Assembly (NCBI GenBank): GCA_026214975.1
Contig: CM047809.1
Coordinates: 24,526,241 to 24,590,240, forward strand
Length of the DNA stretch: 64,000 bases
Reading direction: 5' to 3'
Source of the DNA: Gentiana macrophylla
Lineage: Eukaryota > Streptophyta > Magnoliopsida > Gentianales > Gentianaceae
The first letter of the stretch is position 1; each line of letters begins with the position of its first letter. Both the position numbers and the translations under genes were made by a program. Shown one piece after another: positions 23,195-33,884 of this stretch. A model generated the notes under the pieces. That model did no database searches, was not told the DNA's origin, and saw nothing but the letters and a program-made list of their open reading frames with translations.

Positions 23195-24420
23195 GTCTGT
23201 GATCAGTCTTCCTAATACAAAAGCACTCTAATTCCCTGAAACCACATCCTCGATAACCTTTTTTCTTTTGACCACCCCCTATATATCTGCTTGTAAATCG
23301 AATTGCATAAAGAAATTAGTCTCAATTCCGTCATAATAGAAGGAGAACCACCTTCGGTATTAGAGTAATATAAGTTTCATTTATACTTACCAGGTTAGCT
23401 CCACCATTCAGGACATGAAGAACCATAGCTAAGATATCCGGCCCAAGGATATGCCAGTACTTCTGTTTAAAAATGACATGCATCCCATCAGGGCCAAGAT
23501 ATTTTTTCTCTGGGAGTTGCTTCAAAGCTAGAAGTACCTCTCTCTCTCTGTATAAGGTGCCTCCAAGATGCCATATTATTGCACAACCAAAGTCAAAAAA
23601 TGCAAGTCATCAAGATTAATTACCGCCCCTTTAGCCTGGTGTACATGCAGAAAATAATCTACAGCGATACGCTCCAACTCATGCAGATTCCATCGTAGGA
23701 TCCCATCTCCATCATGCGGGAAATGAATGGTATTCCTCGTCCGCAGCAAAGTGGCCTTATGATGAAAATATTCCGTATTCTGGTCGATCAAAACCAACCA
23801 ATCACTACGCCCCTGCTGCCTCCAATAATATTCATCGAGAGTATACCAGTAGTCAATCTCCTTCAAGATACGATCTTCCTCCGTGACGGTATATCCTGGC
23901 AACTCTCGGAGTGTCTGCAAATTTTCCTCCTTCTTGCTTATTTAGGAACGCATTACCCCATGCTTAGTTTTTATCTATGCATGCAACTCCCACCGGACAG
24001 CCTTAACATTAAACTACCTCCTCGGGCCCACCCACAGCCTGTGCCTGCCACGTGGCCAGAAACCTACCCTCAAACTCCGTATATCAAACCCAAAAAGTGT
24101 CATACCTCAAAATCGGCTTCCATCTAAAGTCCCCCTTCTTGTAAGGGTTAACGTCTGAAATAAGTATATGAACATGGTTTGATCGCGATCTCAATAAATG
24201 ATACACCATTTGATATCGATCTCGATAAACGATACACCACTCAATGTTTGCCACTCCCCGATCAAGCCGAGCCCAAGTGGGCGTCCCTACAGGGTGTCAG
24301 TTGCTCCACGTAAATGGTGCTCCAAAATATCCAAGATCAATAAAATCACAATCAGCTAAGGCCCGCTGAAACCCCTCTATATGCCGAAGCTCCATAACAT
24401 TTGTCATAATTCACTTTAAC
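23195..24420 (-). pseudogene. LINE endonuclease end and RT start (5' part of split LINE)
   Basis: Minus-strand L1-type LINE remnant. About 24412-24300: the apurinic endonuclease block MELRHIEGF...FIDLGYFGAPFTWSN. 23920-23576: the pre-RT segment YYWRQQGRSDWLVLIDQNTEYFHHKATL. 23525-23331: the RT finger blocks KYLGPDGMHVIFKQKYW and INETYITLIPK. After a frameshift, LRLISLCN and finally GRLITD run to 23195. The frame then resumes at 4506, so the Sirevirus split this LINE. Upstream of about 24420 the LINE homology stops (5' truncation). Confidence 0.85.
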
Positions 24421-25264
24421 ACGTAGCTCACTCTTCGACATATATCACATCATGTTCAGTTTCATATTACAACATATGTGATCGTGCAAATGTCCATAGC
24501 AACACCGTATTACCAACATATCTTCATTATTCGTAGCAAAATACATAAAAACGAAACACGAGAATTTCCAGAAGACATTATACTTGAAAATACGTCAATC
24601 ATCACATAATAGCCATATAAATGAAAACAAAGGTTTTATTGGACTCCACCTGGCTCATTGAGGCCTGGCATAGGCTGACTGAGGTGAGCCTTGGAACATT
24701 ATGATGCAGTTGTTACTTGTCAAAGTAACAACTGACATACGAAGTTTTGTTCATATTGTTGGGTGTCTCGCAGATCATAGTGCTGAGTTCGCTTTAGTTT
24801 CAAAAGTCGCATTGAATCGATAATCGTCTATTGAAGGTAAAAGCTTGACCTTGTTCATAAATATCTTAGCATTGATCTTGGTTTATCATAGTGTTCATGT
24901 TAGACATCGTTTTCTGTTTGTAGATACACATAGATTCGAAGACTAGTCACTATTTGATCGCAAATTCAGTTCATCTATAAGCTAAGCATGCCTCCTATAA
25001 AAAAGGACTCATTTTTATGTATCATTTTCTGAAAACATTCATTCAACTTATGTTCAAGAAATAATGTTTACGCATTATGTAAGACAATGGACCCTAGTAC
25101 TCCATGAAATATTATCAATTCCACGATAAAACAAATCTGCCAACTCATCTAATGACGATGTAACCTATATAGCTAAGAAGTGTGTAGACTAGGTTAACAG
25201 ATCCAATATAACCCATATTGTGTCTAACTTTTGAATCTTTGGTAGACCGGTTATAAAACAATTG
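24421..25264. other. Intergenic DNA, no gene seen
   Basis: No supported coding region. The one clear structure is a perfect hairpin, arms CAGTTGTTACTT and AAGTAACAACTG with loop GTCA, at 24707-24734. Confidence 0.7.
24707..24734. repeat. Perfect 12-bp inverted repeat, 4-base loop
   Basis: Arms 24707-24718 and 24723-24734 are exact reverse complements with a GTCA loop. No T-run or neighbouring gene suggests a terminator; function unknown. Confidence 0.8.
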
Positions 25265-26555
25265 TTATGACAAAAACCCCCGGATCATTTGGTTAAGTTG
25301 AATACTGATGGCTCTTCCTTAGGCAACCCTGGCCCTGCTGGCGGTGGCTTTCTTATTCGCGACTCTCATGGTCAACTTCTTTATGCTGTTAGTGAACCTT
25401 ACGCTAATTGCACCAGTCTCATTGCGGAAACGAAGGCCCTCCTAGCCGGCCTTACTTATTGTTTGGAGCATAATTTGTTTTCGGTTCTGGTGGAAACGGA
25501 CTCTTTAGTTCTTGCCAATATCATCTCTGGGACTTCTGCGACCCCTTGGCAGCTTGATGGTGATATTCGGTCTATCAGAGATCTCCTCCGCACACATCCT
25601 ATGCAGATTTCCCATATTTTCCGTGAAGCTAACAAAGCTGCAGATTTTCTTGCCACATCGGCATCCTCTAACAGAAGGAGAGCCACATACACGCTCACGA
25701 TATAACACTCCTCGGCCCTCAAACTTATTCTTCATGGTGATCGACTTGCCATCCCTTTCATTCGTCGAGTACAGCGGCTCAGATAATCACCGGACGCATC
25801 CGTCAATTTATTGATGGATGCAAACCAGGTTGCCCCTATCCTCTTGGGTAGATTTCATATATATGATTATTATTTGTTTTACTGCATTGTTCATCACATT
25901 ACAGGCAGTGACTCTACCTATGCTAAGTGGTCGATGAAGCTCCCTGCAGATTATAACCGTCTTTGTTTGCACGACGTTTAGTTATGGACAAGGCCTACAG
26001 GATCGTGCCTACCTTTGGACGCACCCCTACCGCATTGCTAGGGGTGCAATCCAGGTGTTTTTGTTACTTTTGCTGTCAAAAGATGTGTTCATACTTTTTC
26101 TAGTACTTGATATACCCCTTTATATTCTTGGTTCAAACCGACATGGATGTTCTTTGCTCACTTTACGGACCGGTCATGTCGAATTTTCATCGAGGAAGGA
26201 CCACAATTCTCTATTGCTCAAGCAAGTTCGAGACGAGGTGCAAAGTGATCTTCGTCTTTTTTTCCTTAGATCGTATACACAAGGCGTAAGATGATTTACA
26301 AGATCTTTTCCACTTTGATTTCCACTGATGTAATTATTTATGGGGTAGGGGCATTGGGAGTGCATAGAGCGAGTACTCTTCCCTATGTGATGGATTTTCC
26401 TACTCTGGGTTTACCACACATAGGGTTTAAGGAGGCCATGCTATGCACTCTATCACGTAAATTTGGGGCGGGTCGGGATATGGCAATGACCTTTGTAGCT
26501 CTTTATTTCACTCAATATAAATAAAGTTGCTTTAAAAAAAAAATTGATAATGATG
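25265..26555 (+). mobile_element. LINE 3' end, 5'-truncated (plus strand)
   Basis: The 3' 1.3 kb of an L1-type LINE: the RNase H domain, a longer tail, then a poly(A) stretch at about 26537-26545. It is truncated at the 5' side just before the RNase H domain, which is usual for LINE insertions. The last ~220 bp match the minus-strand fragment at 3169-3392. I could not find a convincing target-site duplication. The tail contains an open frame (26055-26294) with the word KDHNSLLLKQVRDEV that I do not recognise. Confidence 0.85.
25289..25705 (+). pseudogene. LINE RNase H domain (RNase H-like, RVT_3 type)
   Basis: 138-residue open frame with the plant RNase H-like signature: LNTDGSSLGNPGPAGGGFLIRDS (first catalytic Asp), AETKALLAGL (Glu), VETDSLVLANII (Asp) and REANKAADFLA (last Asp). 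All four acidic positions are present. In cellular plant genes this domain also stands alone, but the flanking LINE tail and poly(A) argue for LINE origin. The upstream residues (PPDHLVK) belong to the same frame without an RT domain, so it is a 5'-truncated remnant. Confidence 0.85.
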
Positions 26556-26658
26556 TAGCTATCATAATGTGTACCTTAATAAAAATCAAATGTTAAAAAG
26601 ATGTATTGTAAAAAAAAAAAAAAAATTGTTATGTATTCCCAATTTCATACTAGAATTT
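26556..26658. other. AT-rich spacer with 16-A run
   Basis: A run of A at about 26610-26625 may be the tail of a further retroposed copy, but no body was identified. Confidence 0.4.
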
Positions 26659-26850
26659 CCAGAGATTGTAACATTCCAGACGGTCTTTGATGTTCTGATT
26701 TAACTTGTTGGAAGATAGGGAATCTCTTAACATACTTATAAATTTCTTGTTTCATATTATTCCACTAGAAGTATTGTCTTAAGCCCATGTACATCTTATT
26801 ATTTCCTGGGTGCACAAAAAACCCTAATTTTTTAGCATCATTTAAAATAT
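26659..26850 (-). pseudogene. Ty3/gypsy integrase zinc-binding remnant
   Basis: Translating the minus strand gives FFVHPGNNKMYMGLRQYF, a stop, then MKQEIYKYVKRFPIFQQVKSEHQRPSG. This matches the integrase zinc-finger pattern of plant chromovirus elements (HPG..KMY..L...YWW..M...I...V..C..CQQVKAEHQRPAG). The two zinc-binding Cys (CxxC) are replaced by F-x-x-F as written and there is a stop after the Phe. No other gypsy domain is nearby, so it is an isolated relic. Confidence 0.7.
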
Positions 26851-27322
26851 CAAGAATACACCCTCAAAAATACCAATAGTACATATTTATTAGAAAAGTA
26901 CAAAAAATATTAATACAAACACATATAATTTCTAGATACGTATTTTAAAATTACATAAAATGCTTAATGTAATGTGGTGACACTATCAATTTTGTGTTTA
27001 CAATAGAACACATGTAATTAAATTGAAGAAAAATAAAATAATAAGTGTAATAGATGCGGCATTCCATAAGCGAAAAAAATATTGGATTTATGATTTATTT
27101 ATTATTATTTTATATTATACATCTATATACTAGCCTAAAAACCCGTGCATCATGCACAGGACGGTACAAATCAGTAATATATATACAAAAGGAATCGTTG
27201 TTTTTTATTTAAAAAACTATGGGAATTGTTGTTAGAACTGAAAATATGTTGCTAGAACGACTACATTTCATGTCTTGCCTTCAGGATTAAAGCAATAGAA
27301 TAAAATGTAAAAAAAAACATCA
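26851..27322. other. AT-rich non-coding DNA
   Basis: No gene seen. Contains a quasi-palindrome, CCCGTGCAT/ATGCACAGG, at about 27141-27160 resembling hairpins found at ends of some plant transposons; no matching second end was found. Confidence 0.5.
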
Positions 27323-27512
27323 AGATAGAAGGACAGTGAAAACATAATCTGTTGTATTAGATTCTCAGAATAATCATACATCCCTTCCACGGTTTGTTAC
27401 ATACCCTTATATGGCAATCAAAACAGATAAAGGATAAGAAGGACACATGTCAACTCCACACAGTGACACTTGTACAAAAGATAAAACACACTAAATTATT
27501 TATTTTCTAACA
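27323..27512 (-). repeat. 3' LTR of Ale-like copia
   Basis: 190 bp; minus strand starts TGTTAGAAAATAAAT at 27512. The Pol stop codon (27500) lies inside it. A TTTGAGGGGGGA polypurine tract directly precedes it on the minus strand (about 27513-27525). Confidence 0.9.
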
Positions 27513-28864
27513 TCCCCCCTCAAACTGAAGGTGGGGACAGCAACCACATTCAGTTTGTGTCTGAAAAACTTCAACTGTGGTGCTGGTAGAGCCTTGGTTA
27601 GAACATCAGCAAGCTGCATAGAGGATGGAACAAACTGAACTGAAAGCTGTTTGTCTAGGACCTGATTGCGGATGTAATGAATGTCCACCTCAATATGTTT
27701 AGTTCTGGCATGGTACACCGGATTTTGAGCCAGAAAAGTAGCACTTAGATTATCACACCAAGCAATTGGTGTCACACTCAGCTTGATTCCCATTTCTTGA
27801 AGTAACTGCTTGATCCAGAACATTTCTGAAGACAAGTTGGCTAAGGACCTGTATTCAGATTCAGCACTTGATCTAGATACAACATTTTGTTTCTTGGAAC
27901 TCCAGGATACTAGGGAATCACCAATATACACACAGTATCCTGCAAAAGACTTCCTATCAGATGGGTAACATGCCCAATCTGCATCACTGAAACCAGACAG
28001 ATGCATTTTCCCTCCAGATTTGAATATTATCCTATAGTGTAAGGTAGCCTGAACATATCTCAACAATTTTTTTACAGCAGCCCAGTGATCCTGTGTAGGA
28101 CTTTGCATAAACTGACTGAGATAGTTGACTGAGTAAGATATGTCAGGTCTTGTAGATGTTAAGTACTGTAAACCACCAATAGCACTTCTATAGACAGTAG
28201 GGTTGGTCATAGGTTCACCTTGATCAGGAGACAGGTGCTGTCCAGGTGTCATAGGAATATCACATGGCTTTAAATGATCCAGCTGCAGTCTTTTGAGAAG
28301 TTGAGAAGCACAATGTCCTTGTGACAGAAAAAGACCATCGGCATTTCTATGAGCTTCCATGCCAAGGAAGTGAGATACAGGTCCAAGATCTTTGAGAGCA
28401 AATTTTGAATGCAGCATTGTGATAAATTTCTGAATTAGAACCTGTGAGTCTCCTGTCACAAGAATGTCATCAAAATACACTAGGACATATAACAGATGCT
28501 TATCAGTTTTGAGTATGAAAAGAGAAGAGTCAGAGACAGACTGATGAAAACCCCATTGCAACATCTGAGATCTCAATGCACTGAACCAGGCTCTGGGTGC
28601 CTGTTTGAGACCATACAAGGCTTTCTGTAATTTACACACATAGTGAGTGCTGGTCTTGTCCACAAACCCTTCAAAGTTGATGCATATATACATCTTACGA
28701 CATTGAGGACCATTTAGAAAAGCATTGTCTATGTCTACTTGGTGAATGTTCCAGTTTAGACTAACAATTAGGCAAAGACAACTCGATTGTTGATGCCTTG
28801 GCAACTGGACTAAAGGTTTCTGTAAAATCAACACCATAACTCTGATGAAAACCCTTGGCAACAA
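27500..28864 (-). pseudogene. pol: RT and RNase H of Ale-like copia (open)
   Basis: 454-residue open frame covering most of the RT and all of the RNase H. RT blocks: WNIHQVDIDNAFLNG, ALYGLKQAPRAWF and the catalytic block LVYFDDILVTGDS, in which the usual copia YVDD reads YFDD. Then LGPVSHFLGME. RNase H: SGFSDADWA, SSAESEYRSLA, WCDNLSATFLA, HARTKHIEVDIHYIR and DVLTKALP. The stop lies in the 3' LTR. The ATG at 28864 is not a start: the frame 29147-28761 carries the preceding RT part and overlaps in another phase, showing a frameshift near 28780 close to the SPVAKASTI block. Otherwise unbroken, so this is one of the best preserved pol regions in the window. Confidence 0.9.
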
Positions 28865-29257
28865 GTCTTGCTTTGTGTTTTAAAATGGTGCCATCAGGCT
28901 TCAATTTCAATTTAAAAACCCACTTACTTCCAACCACATTTTGATTTCTGGAAGGTGGAACCAAAACCCAAGTTTCATTTTTGTGCAATGCTTCAAATTC
29001 TTTGATCATGGCCTGTCTCCACTCAATACAGGTTACAGCTTCTGAAACTTTAGTTGGTTCAGAGAGGTGATCAGGAAGCAAATTTGACTGGATTTGAGTA
29101 GAATAGGTCTTAGGTTTGTAAATACCACTTTTAGACCTGGTTTGCATAGGGTGGCCTTGAGCAGGTGGAGGACAGGATGTTGGTTCAGAAATAAGAGGTG
29201 AATCCTCAGTAGTAGGTGGTTGAGGTGAATTTGAAGGAGTATCAACATGATGATTAC
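28761..29257 (-). pseudogene. pol: Integrase-RT linker and RT N-terminus
   Basis: Frame 29147-28761 contains MQTRSKSGIYKPK (linker end), ECIEWRQAM-like EW block, HKNETWVLVPP, VGSKWVFKLKLKPDG, HKARLVAKGFHQ and TETFSPVAKA, the usual RVT_2 start. Upstream to 29257 the same linker is Pro/Ser-rich. It is cut at 29258 by the solo LTR and resumes at 30781. Confidence 0.85.
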
Positions 29258-30775
29258 TGTTAAGGGTGATTTTATGTGATTTATACCGTTATATTTCGTA
29301 ACGATTTCTCCCATAATCTGATAAATTGCATAGAAAAGTAAGTGCTTATTAGATTTATTGAGCAAACGAGTTTTAAATGTGTTTAAATGCAAAATCGAGA
29401 TATTTACGTGATTTTATCGGTGTTTTATGTTTATTCGTATGATGTTACATTTTGCATGTTTCTATCATGTTGTTAGATACGTTTTCATGATGAGTAAGGA
29501 GCTTAAACGATGATCACATGAAGATGGAAGAGTTGAAAGATGTTTAAGTGAAGAATCATTGAAGGAACCGGAACCAGGCACTTCATGGGGATTTTTTCCA
29601 CACTTGTAGGCACTTTCAGGGAAAGTTGTCTTGATGAAAGTTGTAGAGGATTGAAATAGCTTTCCAACGCATCTTGAATCACCTCATTCGAAGCCCTAGA
29701 AGTGAAGTTATGAGCAAAATACTGGAGCTGGGTCCTGGACGGGCGTCCATGATAATGAACGAGCGTCCGGAGCGGTACTGTAGCAACCGACTTGATTTTC
29801 TCTATATATAGCAGCGCATAATCAACCCTAAGACATACAATTCGATCCCTAAACCCTAGGGAGCAGCTTGGCTGCGTTTTTACTCCTTTATTTTCAAGTT
29901 TTTATGCAATAAAACATCTAGATTAGATAGTTAGATTTATGTTCTTTATTTCATCAATTTCAAGCTTTCAAAGGATGCTAAGAGGCTAATCCCTCTTTGA
30001 ACAAGCGTTGTGAAGCCGTCCAATTCAACAATTCAGTTTTGTTCGTGATTAATTCGTGAGTTTCTACTTCGAAGTTGTTTCTTTTATCATTGTTTATCAT
30101 TATGTATTGCAAATACATCGAAAGATCGTTGCTTTTATGATTGTTTTAACTTGATGAGAGTCATGTTAATGTTAGATCACCATGATAAAAGTTTAGACCT
30201 TTAATCTAATCAAAACGAAAGTTATTAGATTAAATCTCTAGATTAGAAATTGAAAGATTTCACGCCTAGGTTAGAAAGACGTAATCTTTAACATCGAGAG
30301 ATAAAAGATTAGGAAACGAACTCGTCTACGAGAGTAGGAGTTTATGCCTTCGATTAGGTGAATCACGACTTGAGTAGAGATCACGAATTAATCCGAATTA
30401 GAATTGAATGTTGATAGGATAGGTGGATCGATTGCTTGTTGCTCGTTATAAATTGATTTTAATCCTTTAAACTTGAATTGCTTAGCTTTAGTTTTACTTT
30501 CCCGCACTTAAGTTTAGTTTTTATCGCTTTCAGTCTTGCCTAGCATTGGAGCAATCCTCTGTCTAGTTACTTTTTCTGCATATTTGTTTAGGTTAGATGT
30601 TCGTTAGGTTAGATTCGTGACAATAGTTAGTTTAAAGCAAAAACTAGGATTCACATTCGTCAGTTCCCCGTAGGATCGACCCGGCATTAACCTCTGTACT
30701 ACGATCCTTATACTTGAGGTTAACCGGTTTATAAATATTATTACTTGTTTATTCGCATTAGATAAATCCGGGACA
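29258..30775 (+). mobile_element. Solo LTR, gypsy-like (1518 bp)
   Basis: Begins TGTTAAGGGTG and ends CCGGGACA, flanked by a perfect 5-bp target duplication ATTAC (29253-29257 and 30776-30780) inside the copia linker. No internal region is present, so it is a recombination-derived solo LTR. A TATA box, CTATATATA, lies at 29802-29810. About 94 bp before its 3' end is GGATCGACC followed by TACTACGAT, a module also present at nearly the same distance in the LARD LTRs at 50386 and 55770. Gypsy origin is therefore inferred. Confidence 0.9.
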
Positions 30776-30780
30776 ATTAC

Positions 30781-31594
30781 TGGTGTCAGTTGATCCAGGA
30801 CTGAAGTGTGTGTGTGTGTGTGTGCTGGATTGATCTGGTTCTGACCCTTGTGTGTGTAAATCAGGGACATAAGGGATAGGAGAAGAAATTTGTACCTCTT
30901 GTTGTGTTGGACTTGAAGCAGGAGTCTGTTCTGCACTTCTCCTCTCAGATGCATCAGTATCAGATGATGGTTCTTGATCATGTGTTTCAAATCTAGACAA
31001 AGGAAGGGATAGAGTGACAAGATTAGGATCAGTGTAGATTTCTCTATGAGGCCCTTGTGAGAATCCTTCTTTGAAGGGAAACTCACTCTCATTGAAAGTA
31101 ACATTTCTGGTAATGAAGATTCTTCCTGACATATCTAGACACTTGTACCCTTTGTGGTGTGGACTGATGCCTATATAGATGCATTTGCTAGTATGGTATT
31201 TGAATTTAGTTGGATAGAAAGGTCTGGTGTGAGGGAAGCAAGCACATCCAAAGACCTTATAGAATTTGTAGTCAGGTTTCTTGTCATAAAGAACCTCAAA
31301 TGGTGACTTATTTTGCAGAACAGGGGTTGGTAGAACATTAATAACAGTAACAGCTTCAAGAAAACTGTCCCACCAGAATTTCAAAGGGAGAGATGCCTGT
31401 GCCATTTGTGTAAGACCTAGTTCAACAATATGCCTATGTTTCCTCTCAGCTCTACCATTTTGTTGGTGAGCATGAGGACAAGGGTGTCTGAACTCTACTC
31501 CTTGATCTTTTAAGTAGTTTTCTAGGCTCTTATACTCCCCTCCCCAGTCAGATTGCAAACACTTGATTTTTCTTCCAAACTGATTTTCTACCAA
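30781..31594 (-). pseudogene. pol: Integrase catalytic core and C-terminal part
   Basis: Open frame with ENQFGRKIKCLQSDWGGEY (second catalytic Asp), HQQNGRAERKHRHIVE (catalytic Glu), LPLKFWWDSFLEAV, KSPFEVLYDKKPDY, FGCACFPHTRPF and the copia IYIGISPHHKGYKCLD block. A Ser/Thr-rich linker runs to the solo LTR at 30775. The first Asp lies upstream in the frame 32540-31638, separated by a frameshift near 31600-31720. Confidence 0.9.
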
Positions 31595-31599
31595 TTTTT

Positions 31600-32540
31600 A
31601 TCTTGAACAAATGTGTTATAGACTTCAGATTTTGTTTTTAGAGGGAAGATCCAAGTGTATCTAGACCAGTCATCAATGAAATGCACATAATAAGAAAAAC
31701 CAGAGGTGGATTTAGTAAGGCGGGACCCCAAACATCAGAATGCACTAAGTCAAGAACATTTGAAGCATGAGATTCAGAATTTAAATAAGGTAGGGCATGT
31801 CCCTTACCATACTGACAAGCATCACAGAAGGTCAAATGATCATTCACATTAACATTACAAGTCTGAAGAATCTGACTCAAAACAAGTCTAGATGGATGAC
31901 CTAGCCTTCTATGCCATACATTAGGATCTTTATTAGGATTGATCATACTTAAGAGAGCACTAAGTGAAGTTGGAACAGCCTGAGTGATAGATAAGGGCTT
32001 GATTTTGGAGTGAAGGGAGTCTTCATTTGGAGCCAGAATCTGATACAGACCATCCTTGAGCATTCCTTGCAGAAGCAGTTTCCCTGTTGTTTTGTCCTTC
32101 ACATAGCAAGAAAAGGGAGTAAATTCAATGGTTACATGGTTATCATATAGCAATTTAGACAAACTGATAAGGTTCTTGGTAATAAGTGGTACATGTAAGA
32201 TATTTTTTAAGGCTAGAGTGATATGTGGACAGTGTGTGGGAATGTGTGTGTGTCCAATATGCAAAATGGGCAACCTCTCACCATTTCCAACAGCTAAAGA
32301 TTCAGAACCTGTATAACCTGAACTCAAGTGAAGATTATTCAAATCAGCAGTTAGGTGGTTTGAAGCCCCACTGTCCATGTACCAGGCAGGATCACTCACA
32401 GATTGTGGGGAGGCAACATAAGCTGAGACAGGTTTTTGGTCATTTCCAGTGATGTTACTTGGAGGAACAAAGTCTTCTTCAAACCTGTGCCAGCAGGAGG
32501 TAACAATGTGCCCAGTTTTCCCACATAGTTGACAAACCAT
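31600..32540 (-). pseudogene. pol: Zinc knuckle, protease and integrase N-terminus
   Basis: Frame 32540-31638 starts at the Gag zinc knuckle CQLCGKTGHIVTSC (C-x2-C-x4-H-x4-C). The protease site WYMDSGASNHLTAD follows at about 32380, then ILHVPLITKNLISLSKL. The pre-integrase HHCC region is WHRRLGHPS...CDACQYGKGH, and the core starts with LVHSDVWGPA. The frame breaks near 31720 inside the integrase core. The gag frame 32854-32396 overlaps its start in another phase, so one frameshift separates Gag from Pol here. Confidence 0.9.
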
Positions 32541-33673
32541 TTTGTTTCCTGTGTAGGCACCTGATCCTCTACCACTTCCACCTCTACCTCTGCCTCTACC
32601 ACCCCTGCCATTGTTTCTTCCTCTTCCTCCAGTATTTTGTTGCTGGGGGGCCTTCCACTGTTGTTTCCATAAGAAGTGTTTCCCCTCATTTGATATCCTT
32701 GAACCAGATTAGCAGTAGGACCAGTTCCATTATATCTTGATATAAGCCTTTCATGTGTTATGAGTTGGGATTGAACATCCTGCCAGCTCAAAGAACCAAC
32801 TCTGGAGGTGATATTTACCACTACAGACTCATAATCCCTATCCAAGCCTCCCAATGTGGCTAGTATCAGCTCTGATTTGGATATGGGATAGCCAGCTGCA
32901 ACCAGATTATCAGACTACGACTTCATTTGAGCAAGGTAATCTGACATAGATTTTCAACCCTTGGATGCTTTGGCCAAGGCATCTTTATACTCCAACATTC
33001 GAGATTCAGATCTACTATTGAATAAACTTTCAAGGGTTGTCCAGATGTCATGAGCAGGTGCACAGCCAACAACTTCACTCAAAGCCTGTTCAGTCATGGA
33101 TCCCAAAAGCCAACCCATCAACATATTATCCTTAGTGAGCCAGTCATCATTTAACATATGAAAACCAGTGGTGTTATGAAAAGGAGGAGTGGGACTGAAC
33201 AAATGGTCTTCCAGTTTATATCCTTTAATGATGGGAAGAACGGTATATCTCCACAAAAGATAATTGTTCCTATCCAACTTAACAGTACAAGTTTGATTTA
33301 GGTTGCTAGAAAATGGTGGATGCAGAGGTGAGGTGGGATTTGAGTGTAAGGCTCCAAACAACGGAGGTGAGGGTATGGTGGTTCTTACATTCGGATAAGG
33401 TGATTCAGACCGGAAAAAGGAAGATGTAGCATTTTGAGGCAAACCTGAGCTCAAAACGGGAATGCCAGTAGCTATTCCATCGGAGAGGACTGGTAGACTC
33501 ATCCCTGGTGCTATAGATCCAAGTCTTGTGGTCTGCATGTAGCTGGTGGCATTCGAACCTAAGATTGGAATGGCTGTTGTTACAGGCTGAGAAGAGCTGT
33601 TGTTGTAGACAGCATTTCCGGTGGCTCCTAGCTCTGAATTTTCCGATGCCGGAGCAGCGGTGGTGGTGGCCAT
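32396..33673 (-). pseudogene. gag: Gag of Ale-like copia
   Basis: Starts at the ATG at 33673, 21 bp from the 5' LTR. The N-terminal ~120 residues are Ser/Thr/Pro-rich; the capsid-like domain follows with VKLDRNNYLLWRYTVLPII, GWLLGSMTEQAL and AHDIWTTLESLF. Two stop codons interrupt it near 32953 and 32917. The second falls in a CGTAG word where a CTG-rich codon pair is expected. The frame then continues as 32854-32396 (LGGLDRDYESVVVNI) with a Gly/Arg-poor acidic repeat region before the zinc knuckle. Confidence 0.85.
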
Positions 33674-33681
33674 GGATGTTA

Positions 33682-33694
33682 GGCTCCGATACCA
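33682..33694 (-). other. Primer-binding site of Ale-like copia
   Basis: Minus-strand TGGTATCGGAGCC directly after the 5' LTR end; initiator-tRNA-Met type. Confidence 0.9.
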
Positions 33695-33884
33695 AGATAG
33701 AAGGACAGTGAAAACATAATCTGTTGTATTAGATTCTCAGAATAATCATACATCCCTTCCACGGTTTGTTACATACCCTTATATGGAAATCAAAACAGAT
33801 AAAGGATAAGAAGGACACATGTCAACTCCATACAGTGACACTTGTACAAAAGATAAAACACACTAAATTATTTATTTTCTAACA
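33695..33884 (-). repeat. 5' LTR of Ale-like copia
   Basis: 190 bp, identical to 27323-27512 except at about two positions (gcaatc/gaaatc and cacacag/catacag). Confidence 0.95.

Larger units (their letters stand above)
27323..33884 (-). mobile_element. Ty1/copia element with 190-bp LTRs (Ale-like)
   Basis: Minus-strand element of 6.56 kb including a 1.5 kb solo LTR. The two 190-bp LTRs differ by eye at two positions, so it is young. In order: primer site, gag, zinc knuckle, protease, integrase, (solo LTR), linker, RT, RNase H, polypurine tract, 3' LTR. The short LTRs and the MQTRSKSGI linker with the LTKALP C-terminus fit the Ale/Retrofit lineage; that is inference. I could not find matching target-site duplications (flanks CATCA and GGCAC). 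Confidence 0.9.

Noticed and set aside
25289..25705. Stand-alone cellular RNase H-like gene
   Set aside because: Followed by a LINE tail and poly(A) that recur elsewhere in the window; no promoter or other gene context.
30805..30830. GT microsatellite as a regulatory site
   Set aside because: Simple repeat within the copia linker coding His-Thr repeats; no further support.
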